Shown here piece by piece: positions 1 through 8,095 of a stretch of 11,411 bases of DNA; the first letter of the stretch is position 1, and every line of letters begins with the position of its first letter. Location: positions 1-11,411 of the forward strand of contig CAMLNA010000133.1 of the NCBI GenBank assembly GCA_946481025.1. Reading direction: 5' to 3'. The DNA is from an uncultured Rivibacter sp. Its GTDB lineage: Bacteria; Pseudomonadota; Gammaproteobacteria; Burkholderiales; Burkholderiaceae. The translations under genes were made by a program, and so were the position numbers. The notes below the pieces were generated by a model. That model worked only from the letters and a program-made list of their open reading frames with translations. It was not told where the DNA came from and made no database searches.

Positions 1-49
1 TCGGAGTGGGCGTCGGAGTGGGCGTCGGAGTCGGAGTCGGAGTAGGCGT
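1..49 (-). repeat. Thr-Pro coding repeat (period 6)
   Basis: On the minus strand this stretch reads as alternating Thr (ACG/ACT) and Pro (CCG/CCC/CCT) codons, giving an imperfect 6-base periodicity that runs off the window edge. It encodes the start of a flexible Thr-Pro linker just after the lipid anchor. Codon use differs from the ACA-CCG-dominated repeat in the neighbouring GH74-type gene, so the two linkers are not recent identical copies. Confidence 0.85.
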
Positions 50-148
50 CGAAGCAGGGTCAGGCGTGTTGTCACCGCCGCAGCCTGAAACCGCGCCCAG
101 GGTGGCCAAGAGCGCGGCCACCAGCCAGAAAGAGAAGCGTCGATTCAT
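1..148 (-). CDS. Lipoprotein with Thr-Pro linker, 5' end only
   Basis: Only the first 49 codons are in the window; the gene continues past position 1. It starts at ATG 148 and reads MNRRFSFWLVAALLATLGAV, then S-G-C-G-G. This is a type II (lipoprotein) signal peptide with lipobox V-S-G-C and the lipidated Cys at residue 23. Gly at +2, rather than Asp, fits outer-membrane sorting in proteobacteria. From about residue 34 it becomes a Thr-Pro dipeptide repeat that continues to the window edge, so the functional domain is outside. The start is 46 bases after the stop of the GH74-type gene on the same strand, so the two are probably co-transcribed. The ribosome binding site is weak (GGA eight bases before ATG). 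By analogy with its neighbour, a secreted glycoside hydrolase or carbohydrate-binding protein is plausible, but that is inference; no catalytic domain is visible. Confidence 0.8.
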   Translation of the reverse strand, partial: MNRRFSFWLVAALLATLGAVSGCGGDNTPDPASTPTPTPTPTPTPTPTP

Positions 149-194
149 CGTGTCGATCCGTCGAAAGGCTCGTGAACGCATTGAAGAGCACCCC

Positions 195-2660
<2,466 letters not shown>

Positions 2661-2667
2661 TTCGCCG

Positions 2668-2673
2668 CTCCTT
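2668..2673 (-). promoter_or_regulatory. Ribosome binding site AAGGAG of the GH74-type gene
   Basis: AAGGAG on the minus strand, seven bases before GTG 2660. This is the best Shine-Dalgarno match near the 5' end of the gene and is the reason for preferring GTG over the ATG seven codons further in. Confidence 0.65.
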
Positions 2674-2942
2674 GCTCGAGTTCGTGCTGCCGGCCTCATC
2701 AGCGGGCCAGCGCCGTGATGCGCAAGACCCTTGTGCACCCTTGAAGGTGTGGCACCGTAGTGCACCGCCACAGCGCAGTCATGACGAACCTCTGACGAGC
2801 GGAACGCAGCGTGCGCGATCCCCCCCGCCGTACGAAGCGTTACCCCGAATCGCAAGATCGGCTAGGAGTTTCGGGCGGCAGAGGGCGAGCGCCCGAGCCT
2901 GCGCAGGCCCTGCATCACCGGGCGCCCTTCACCCCTTCACCG
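2674..2942. other. Non-coding stretch upstream of the GH74-type gene
   Basis: This region separates the GH74-type gene from the end of the flavoprotein gene; both are on the minus strand, so it should hold the terminator of one and the promoter of the other. I find no convincing -35/-10 pair and no GC hairpin followed by a T-run. Visible items are a tandem ACCCTTG pair (2727-2733 and 2737-2743, period 10) and a 12-base palindrome GCCTGCGCAGGC at 2897-2908. The frames that read through have no ribosome binding site or recognisable protein. Confidence 0.5.
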
Positions 2943-3824
2943 TCAGGACGGGAACACCAGCGAAGCGTGCGCCGCCGTGCCGGCAAGCGCCCCGTCCCCC
3001 ACCGCCAGCGCCACGTTGCCGGCCGCACGCGCCAGGTCGCCGCAGGCAAAGACGCCGGGAACCGAGGTCTCCTTCATCGCTCCGGTCTTCACGAAGCGCC
3101 CCATCGGGCTGTCCTCGTGCTCGCAGCCCAGCCGTGCGGCGAGCGGCGATGCAGGCGCGGTCCGGCTGGCGGTGAAGAGACCGGCAAAGGCCTGGCTGCG
3201 CCCGTCGGCCAGCAGCACGCGCGCTTCGTCGGCAATGCCGGCAATCGGCGTGGCTTCGACCACCACGCCGCGCGAGCTCAACTGGCGCGCCTCTTCCTCC
3301 GTCAGGGTCACTGCACCATTGAGGAAGAGGGTGACGCTGCCCCATTCCTGCAGCAGCAGCGCCTGGTGCACGGAGGTCGGCGCCGAGGCGATCACGCCGA
3401 CGCGGCCCTGCTGCAGCTCGTAGCCATGGCAGTAGGGGCAATGGAAGACGCTGCGCCCCCAGCGCTGCGCGAGACCCTCGACGGCCGGCAGCGCATCGGC
3501 CACGCCCATGGCGAGGATGACCCGCCTGGCCCGGTGCTCCGCATCACCCGCCCTCAGCGTGAACGCGTCCCGGGCTCCCGTGACGTCGGTCACCCGGCCA
3601 TCGATCCACTGCACCGTGGCGTATGCGGCCAGCTGCGCCCGCGCTTCGGCCACGATCTCACCCGGCTCCCGGCCGTCCTGGGCAAGGAAGCCGTGAGAAC
3701 TCGCGGCGAAGCGGTTGCGGCGCTCGCCGGTGTCGAAGACGGCCACGCGCCGGCGAGCGCGGGCCAGCGGGAGTGCGGCGGACATGCCGGCAAAGCTTCC
3801 GCCGACGATGGCCACGTCAAACAT
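2943..3824 (-). CDS. Thioredoxin-reductase-like FAD disulfide oxidoreductase (CPYC type)
   Basis: A 293-residue cytosolic flavoprotein of the low-molecular-weight thioredoxin reductase superfamily. It opens with the FAD dinucleotide-binding motif V-A-I-V-G-G-S-F-A-G-M (residues 4-14), has a redox-active C-P-Y-C-H-G-Y-E (Cys129, Cys132) and ends with the second FAD motif G-V-F-A-C-G-D-L. The CxxC-H-G-Y-E form is closer to GliT/HlmI-type and uncharacterised bacterial members than to classic TrxB (C-A-x-C-D-G). The NAD(P)H-binding loop after the CxxC is atypical: V-G-V-I-A-S-A-P-T-S-V-H-Q-A without a clear GxGxxA, and no HRR motif follows. Electron donor and substrate are therefore uncertain. 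Start ATG 3824 has AGGGAG six bases upstream and overlaps the end of the Rrf2 gene by eight bases, implying translational coupling and control by that regulator. Confidence 0.9.
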   Translation of the reverse strand: MFDVAIVGGSFAGMSAALPLARARRRVAVFDTGERRNRFAASSHGFLAQDGREPGEIVAEARAQLAAYATVQWIDGRVTDVTGARDAFTLRAGDAEHRARRVILAMGVADALPAVEGLAQRWGRSVFHCPYCHGYELQQGRVGVIASAPTSVHQALLLQEWGSVTLFLNGAVTLTEEEARQLSSRGVVVEATPIAGIADEARVLLADGRSQAFAGLFTASRTAPASPLAARLGCEHEDSPMGRFVKTGAMKETSVPGVFACGDLARAAGNVALAVGDGALAGTAAHASLVFPS

Positions 3825-4278
3825 GATGGACTCCCTCGTGAAGAGGCCGGCCGCTCTCGGAAAGCCGGCGGTGGAAATCGCGCGCGAGTTGGGCCAGCGT
3901 GACCGAGCCCAGCCGCTCGAGCAGCAGCACCTGCGCATCGCGATAGGCCTGTTCCAGTGCGGCGTTGACCGCCTGCTCCACCAGGCAGCCGGGGCTTTCC
4001 TCGCGGTGGCCCACGGCCAGCAGCTCGGGTGCACCCACCGCTTCATGGATGTCGCGCAGCGTGATGTCTTCGAGGGCGCAGCAAAGCACCCATCCGCCTC
4101 CGTGCCCCTTCGCCGAAGCAACGAAGCCTGCGTCGCGCAAGCCGGCCATGAGGCGGCGGATGACGACCGGATGGGTCTGCATGGCCCCGGCAAGCCATTC
4201 CGAGGTCGCGGGCCGCCCCAGCTCGGCCACGTGCAGCAGGCAATGGAGAACGCCCGAAAGGCGGCTGTCTCGTTTCAT
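3817..4278 (-). CDS. Rrf2 family transcriptional regulator
   Basis: A 153-residue DNA-binding regulator. The winged helix-turn-helix is visible as A-T-S-E-W-L-A-G-A-M-Q-T-H-P-V-V-I-R-R-L-M (residues 24-44), followed by the family wing signature G-H-G-G-G-W (58-63) and the I-T-L-R-D-I-H-E-A segment. It lacks the three clustered Cys of the Fe-S members IscR and NsrR; Cys residues are at 13, 66, 67 and 98. An Fe-S cluster is therefore unlikely, and thiol-based sensing is possible but unproven. It is the first gene of a two-gene unit with the FAD disulfide oxidoreductase, ending in an 8-base overlap, so the pair probably forms a redox or electrophile response. No Shine-Dalgarno precedes ATG 4278; a -10-like TACGAT lies six bases upstream, which would give a leaderless transcript. 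An inverted repeat overlaps this site and suggests autoregulation. Confidence 0.92.
   Translation of the reverse strand: MKRDSRLSGVLHCLLHVAELGRPATSEWLAGAMQTHPVVIRRLMAGLRDAGFVASAKGHGGGWVLCCALEDITLRDIHEAVGAPELLAVGHREESPGCLVEQAVNAALEQAYRDAQVLLLERLGSVTLAQLARDFHRRLSESGRPLHEGVHHV
3831..3836 (-). promoter_or_regulatory. Ribosome binding site AGGGAG of the flavoprotein gene
   Basis: AGGGAG on the minus strand, six bases before ATG 3824, inside the last codons of the Rrf2 gene. It fixes the flavoprotein start just ahead of the FAD-binding motif and rules out the longer in-frame reading through the regulator gene. Confidence 0.75.
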
Positions 4279-4296
4279 GCAACTATCGTAGTTTCA
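4278..4296 (-). promoter_or_regulatory. Candidate Rrf2 operator (inverted repeat)
   Basis: The plus strand reads TGCAACTA-TCG-TAGTTTCA, an inverted repeat with 8-base arms and a single mismatch (inner arms AACTA/TAGTT are perfect) around a 3-base centre. It abuts the Rrf2 start codon. The motif GTTTCATG also occurs as a direct repeat at 4272-4279 and 4291-4298, and TTTCATGAAA at 4292-4301 is a perfect palindrome. Position and symmetry fit an autoregulatory site; binding is inferred. Confidence 0.5.
4285..4290 (-). promoter_or_regulatory. Candidate -10 box for a leaderless Rrf2 transcript
   Basis: TACGAT on the minus strand (four of six matches to TATAAT) ends six bases before ATG 4278, the spacing expected when transcription begins at the start codon. 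The absence of any Shine-Dalgarno supports this reading. No good -35 is visible 16-18 bases further upstream, so an activator or an extended element would be needed. Confidence 0.35.
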
Positions 4297-4441
4297 TGAA
4301 AATCGCCACGCTGCCGTGGGGTCAAGGAACGGACGGAACGTCAACCGTGCAATCCGCCGCACCGGCGCCTTCGCGGCCCTGCGAAAACCCGCAGGCCGGG
4401 TGCTAACCTCGCCGGCCCGCCCTCCGATCCCACCGACGCCC
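4297..4441. other. Divergent intergenic region between the Rrf2 and diguanylate cyclase genes
   Basis: It must carry the promoter of the plus-strand cyclase gene and the upstream part of the Rrf2 promoter. Apart from the TTTCATGAAA palindrome at its left edge I see no recognisable -35/-10 pair. The in-frame upward extension of the cyclase (GTG 4400 or ATG 4316) would place a long Pro/Arg-rich stretch before the signal peptide and is not supported. Confidence 0.4.
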
Positions 4442-6184
4442 ATGACCGTCGCGCTGCGCCGACTCGCCCTGCTGTGCCTTGCGTTCCTGCTGTGCGGGGC
4501 CTGCGCGGCCCGCGCCGGCCAGCCGGACCTGGCGCAGGTCGCGCTGAACGTGAGGCTCGTCGCAGCCGATCTGCCGGCGGACGTGTTGCCGGCCGCACCG
4601 GCGGCCCACGGCGACCTGCCATCGCTGTGGGAAGCCGAGGGCAGGCGCGTGCAGCGGATGCTGCCTTACCGGGAGAACGGCAGCTGGGTGCGCATCACGC
4701 CTCGCGCGCTGCCGCCGAAGGCCCTGCTGGTGGTCGAAGGCCAGGTCGCCGAGCCGGCGCAACTCCTGCTGCCCGACGGAACGCGCATCGAGCGCACCAA
4801 GGTCCGGCCGTCAGGGCGCGACGGCTCGGCGATCGCACTGGTGTTCCCGCTGCCGGCATCGCTCGAGCCCGGCGCCCCGCTGCTGCTGCATCTCGCGCAC
4901 GGCCACCGGGTCAACGTCGACTTCTCCATCGTGGCGGGAGAGGCGTGGCGCGAGTACGAAAAGACGCGCCTGATCGTGTCGGCCGCGATGTACGCGTCCC
5001 TCATCGCATTCGCCGTGATCGCCGGCTGCTACTGGGTCGCGCTGCGCGAGCGGATGTTCGCCGACTACACCTGCTACCTGCTGAGCCTGATCCTCTTCAT
5101 GACCGCAAGCGCCGGGCTGCTCTATGCGGCGCCGGGTGGCGAGTGGTTCGGGCGCCTGGGCATCCACGGGCAATGGGCTGCCGCCACAGCGGCCATCGGC
5201 TTCGCGGTCGGCTTCGCCCGCGACTTCCTCGACGTCGCGCGGCATGCGCCCCGGCTCGTGCAGCTCATGGACCGCCTGCGCGCCGCGTTGCTGCTGTCGG
5301 CGGTCGGGATCGCTGCATGGCCCTGGCCCGCGAGCCGGTTCGGCATGGTGATGGTCGCGGTGCTGCTGGCGGTCAACCTGCTGATGATCGGCCTGGGGGT
5401 GCGCGCAGCGCGGGCTCGCGATCGCTATGGCTACTACTTCCTCGCCGGCTGGCTTCCATTGACCGTTGCCACCTCCATGCGCAGCCTGCAGGCCGCCGGC
5501 CTGGTCGACATCGCTGCGAACGACGTGTACCTGTACGCGCTCGGCGCGGTGTGGGAGGCGCTGGCCCTGACGCTGGGTATCGCGGATCGCGTGCTCGGCT
5601 TCCGCCGCGAACGCGACGTCGCACGCAAGATGGCCGAGCAGGACATGCTGACCGGACTGCAGAGCCGGCGCGCGATCGAGATGCAGCTGCGCGCGCTGTC
5701 GAGCGAAGCCCGTGCCGGCGGCAGCGGGCTGGGCGTGCTGTTCGTCGACGTCGACCACTTCAAGTCGATCAACGACCGCTTCGGCCACGGCACCGGAGAC
5801 GCCTGCCTGGCCGCGGTCGCGCGACGCCTGCAGGCCGAACTGCGCGACGGCGACCACCTGGGCCGCTGGGGCGGCGAGGAGTTCGTGGCGCTGCTGCCCG
5901 GAGCCAACCTCGACAACGCCCAGCACACCTCGGAACGCATCCTGCGCGCCGTGTCGACAGACCCGGTGCAGGTCGCCGGCGGCGAGATTTCGATCACCGT
6001 GAGCATCGGCATCGCCGTGCTCGACCCGCTGCACGACGACATGCACAGCGTGCTGCACCGGGCCGACTCTGCCCTCTACCGCGCCAAGGCCAACGGCCGC
6101 AACCGTGTCGAACGCGATCCGGCGCTGGGGGCGCAGGCAACGGGCACCGAGCCGCCCCTTGCGGCCCTCGCGGTTCACGATTGA
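4442..6184 (+). CDS. Membrane diguanylate cyclase, 7TMR-DISM-like sensor plus GGDEF
   Basis: A 580-residue inner-membrane enzyme predicted to make cyclic di-GMP from two GTP. It begins with a signal peptide (MTVALRRLALLCLAF..., likely cleaved after A-A-R-A). A periplasmic domain of about 150 residues resembles the 7TMR-DISMED2 sensor. Seven or so membrane helices follow from around residue 170 to 395, starting R-L-I-V-S-A-A-M-Y-A-S-L, and then a short coiled segment and a GGDEF domain (D-M-L-T-G-L-Q-S-R-R-A onward). The active-site motif is G-G-E-E-F at 477-481. R-D-G-D at 468-471, exactly five residues before it, is the RxxD inhibitory I-site, so product inhibition is expected. L-F-V-D-V-D-H-F-K-S-I-N-D is the metal and substrate site. 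ATG 4442 was chosen for the signal peptide; no clear ribosome binding site precedes it. It is divergent from the Rrf2 gene and appears to be a single-gene unit; the sensed ligand is unknown. Confidence 0.9.
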   Translation: MTVALRRLALLCLAFLLCGACAARAGQPDLAQVALNVRLVAADLPADVLPAAPAAHGDLPSLWEAEGRRVQRMLPYRENGSWVRITPRALPPKALLVVEGQVAEPAQLLLPDGTRIERTKVRPSGRDGSAIALVFPLPASLEPGAPLLLHLAHGHRVNVDFSIVAGEAWREYEKTRLIVSAAMYASLIAFAVIAGCYWVALRERMFADYTCYLLSLILFMTASAGLLYAAPGGEWFGRLGIHGQWAAATAAIGFAVGFARDFLDVARHAPRLVQLMDRLRAALLLSAVGIAAWPWPASRFGMVMVAVLLAVNLLMIGLGVRAARARDRYGYYFLAGWLPLTVATSMRSLQAAGLVDIAANDVYLYALGAVWEALALTLGIADRVLGFRRERDVARKMAEQDMLTGLQSRRAIEMQLRALSSEARAGGSGLGVLFVDVDHFKSINDRFGHGTGDACLAAVARRLQAELRDGDHLGRWGGEEFVALLPGANLDNAQHTSERILRAVSTDPVQVAGGEISITVSIGIAVLDPLHDDMHSVLHRADSALYRAKANGRNRVERDPALGAQATGTEPPLAALAVHD

Positions 6185-6208
6185 CCGGAGCGCCGATGCC
6201 GGCTGGCC

Positions 6209-7144
6209 CTAGCGTCGCGCCAGGTGCATCACCGCCATGCCGCCCACCGCCAGCAGGCCGCCGAGCAGGATGGGAAGGTCGACCTGCTCGCCCAGCCAGA
6301 GCGCAGAGAACAGCACGCCGAAGACCGGCACGAGGCTGATGTAACCCGCCGCGGCGCCCGCGCCGAGCACGGCCACGCCCTCGAAATACCAGGCATAGGC
6401 CAGCACGGTGGCGCCGACGGCGAGGAAGCCGAGCGCCGGCCAGACCTCCCCTCCCGCGTGCAGCGGAGCGGCCAGTGCACCGGGCCCCTCGGCCAGCAGC
6501 GCCGTCGCCAGCAGCATGAGCAGGCCGAAGGCGGCTGTGACGGTGGTGGTGCCCAGCGGGTCGATGCCGGCCAGCAGGCGCCGGCCCATCAGCGTGTACG
6601 CCACCCAGGTCGCCACGCACCCGAGCAGCAGCAACTCGCCGAATCCGACGCCGCCCGTGAGGAGCACCCAGGGCCTGCCGTGCGTCAGCACCACGGCGGC
6701 ACCCAGCGTCGCCAGGGCCATGCCGGCGCCGATCTTCCAGTTGAGCCGTTCCCCGAACAACCAGGCCGCGATGAGCGCCGTGAGCACCGGGTTGGTCGTC
6801 ACGACCAGCGCAGCGCGGCCGGCCGGCACGTGGGCCAGCCCCAGCATGAAGAACACCGCATAGGCGAAGACGCCGACGGCGCCCGCGGCGGCCAGCCCGA
6901 ACCATTGGCGCGGCGACAGCGACTGCACGCGTGACGCTCCGCCAGTCGCCTGCAGCCACGCCAGCAGCAGCACGAGCGCCATGCCGAAACGCCAGCTCGC
7001 CGCGGTGAGCGGCGGCAGCGCCTGCGCGAGCACGCGCCCCGAAGGCCAGGAGGCCCCCCACAGAGCGGCCATGCCGACGAGCTTGAGGTGGACCGGCCAG
7101 CGGGCGGGCGTGGTGGTCGCGACAACAGAGGCGTGAGAGTGCAT
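6209..7144 (-). CDS. EamA/DMT family transporter
   Basis: A 311-residue inner-membrane protein of the drug/metabolite transporter superfamily, predicted to export or exchange a small metabolite. About ten hydrophobic helices fall into two homologous EamA halves. The first begins A-A-L-W-G-A-S-W-P-S-G and ends with L-F-G-E-R-L-N-W-K; the second ends with L-W-L-G-E-Q-V-D-L-P and a final helix. The G-E near the end of each half is the usual EamA signature. ATG 7144 gives the normal length; its nearest GGAG is 14 bases upstream, which is long. An in-frame ATG at 7195 would add 17 polar residues and has no better ribosome binding site. The gene is divergent from a LysR regulator 60 bases away, a common arrangement in which the regulator controls the exporter. 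Its stop is 24 bases from the stop of the convergent cyclase gene. The substrate cannot be read from sequence. Confidence 0.92.
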   Translation of the reverse strand: MHSHASVVATTTPARWPVHLKLVGMAALWGASWPSGRVLAQALPPLTAASWRFGMALVLLLAWLQATGGASRVQSLSPRQWFGLAAAGAVGVFAYAVFFMLGLAHVPAGRAALVVTTNPVLTALIAAWLFGERLNWKIGAGMALATLGAAVVLTHGRPWVLLTGGVGFGELLLLGCVATWVAYTLMGRRLLAGIDPLGTTTVTAAFGLLMLLATALLAEGPGALAAPLHAGGEVWPALGFLAVGATVLAYAWYFEGVAVLGAGAAAGYISLVPVFGVLFSALWLGEQVDLPILLGGLLAVGGMAVMHLARR

Positions 7145-7168
7145 GCCAGTACTATCCACTCCTGCGAA

Positions 7169-7195
7169 CTCATCGACAAATGAGAAAAAGCTCAT
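7169..7195. promoter_or_regulatory. Candidate LysR operator: CTCAT/ATGAG array
   Basis: Three 5-base elements alternate in orientation at a constant 11-base pitch: CTCAT (7169-7173), ATGAG (7180-7184), CTCAT (7191-7195). Each adjacent pair is an inverted repeat with a 6-base spacer. The array lies in the 60-base gap between the divergent exporter and LysR genes, where LysR regulators usually bind. One-turn spacing places all three on the same DNA face. Function is inferred. Confidence 0.45.
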
Positions 7196-7204
7196 GACGC
7201 CGCC

Positions 7205-8095
7205 ATGACCTTCACGCAACTCGAGGTCTTTGCCGCCCTCGCCCGGGCGGGCAGCTTCTCGCGTGCGGCCGCGCTGCTGGGCATCACCCAGAGCGCGGTG
7301 AGCCACGCCGTTCGAGGGCTGGAAGCCGAGCTGGGCGTGGCCCTGATGGTGCGCGAGGGCGCGCAGTCGACGCTGTCCGAGGCGGGCTCGCGCCTGCTGG
7401 CCCGCGCCAACGACATCCTGCAGCAGCGCGAAGCCCTGCTGCAGGAGGCCACCACCGCGCGCGGCATGGCGCGCGGCACGCTGCGCATCGCCTCGTTCGG
7501 ATCGACCTCGTCGCTGCGCCTGCTGCCCTCGCTGCTGGCCGCCTACCAGCGCGTGCAGCCGCAGGTGGAAGTGCAGGTCGAGGAGCACGACGATGCCACG
7601 GTGATCCGCTGGCTGCTGGAGCAGCGCGCGGAAGTCGGCTTCGTGACCCTGCCCGACGACCGATTCGAGACCGTGCCGCTGGCCGAAGACGAGTTCGTGG
7701 CCATCCTTCCACAGGGCCACAGGCTGGCCCAGCGGCGCAGCGTGCACCCGCGGGACCTCGATGGTGAGCCGTTCATTCGCACGGGCGCCGGCAGCGGCGC
7801 CCTCATCGACCGCATGCTCGCCGAGGCCGGCGCATCGCCGCGGGTGCTGTACCGCTTCGAGCAGCTGAGCTCCATCCTGGGATTCGTGGCCCAGGACCTC
7901 GCGGTGGCGATTGCTGCCCGCATGGCGCTGCCGGACGACGCCCCCGGAGTGGTGTACCGCAGCTTCTCGCCGCCGCAGCGGCGCACCACGGGCCTCGCGG
8001 TGCGCAGCATGAAGCGCCTGTCACCTGCCGCCGCGGCGTTCGTCGACCTGGCGCGGCGCAGCGCCAGGCGCCGGCGCGCCGGCCTCGCGCGTTGA
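7205..8095 (+). CDS. LysR family transcriptional regulator
   Basis: A 296-residue regulator of standard LysR length. The N-terminal helix-turn-helix is clear: M-T-F-T-Q-L-E-V-F-A-A-L-A-R-A-G-S-F-S-R-A-A, then L-G-I-T-Q-S-A-V-S-H-A-V-R-G-L-E-A-E-L-G (residues about 17-45). A linker helix (N-D-I-L-Q-Q-R-E-A-L-L-Q-E-A) follows, and then the effector-binding domain from L-R-I-A-S-F-G-S to near the end. The C-terminal tail is Arg-rich. It is divergent from the EamA exporter and is likely to regulate it and itself through the shared 60-base region, with the effector probably a compound exported by the transporter (inference). Start ATG 7205 directly precedes the helix-turn-helix; no strong Shine-Dalgarno is visible. 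Its TGA is immediately adjacent to the TAA of the convergent SNF2 gene, with no base between. Confidence 0.93.
   Translation: MTFTQLEVFAALARAGSFSRAAALLGITQSAVSHAVRGLEAELGVALMVREGAQSTLSEAGSRLLARANDILQQREALLQEATTARGMARGTLRIASFGSTSSLRLLPSLLAAYQRVQPQVEVQVEEHDDATVIRWLLEQRAEVGFVTLPDDRFETVPLAEDEFVAILPQGHRLAQRRSVHPRDLDGEPFIRTGAGSGALIDRMLAEAGASPRVLYRFEQLSSILGFVAQDLAVAIAARMALPDDAPGVVYRSFSPPQRRTTGLAVRSMKRLSPAAAAFVDLARRSARRRRAGLAR

Noticed and set aside
2661..2855. N-terminal extension of the GH74-type protein to ATG 2855
   Set aside because: It would bury the lipoprotein signal peptide behind 65 residues of non-conserved-looking sequence and ignore the AAGGAG site before GTG 2660.
2897..2908. GCCTGCGCAGGC palindrome as terminator of the flavoprotein gene
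   Set aside because: It has no loop and no following T-run, and short GC palindromes are expected at this base composition.
3825..4193. Fusion of a regulator fragment to the flavoprotein in one 416-residue frame
   Set aside because: The upstream part is out of frame with the clear Rrf2 protein; AGGGAG before ATG 3824 and the FAD motif right after it fix the true start.
6185..6208. Bidirectional terminator between the cyclase and exporter genes
   Set aside because: The 24-base gap has no stable hairpin with a T-run on either strand.
4474..6339. 621-residue plus-strand frame overlapping the cyclase
   Set aside because: Arg- and Ala-rich shadow in the next frame of the diguanylate cyclase gene, without any domain.
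7145..7195. Longer exporter start at ATG 7195
   Set aside because: It adds 17 polar residues before the normal EamA start, has no better ribosome binding site, and would place the operator-like array inside the coding sequence.
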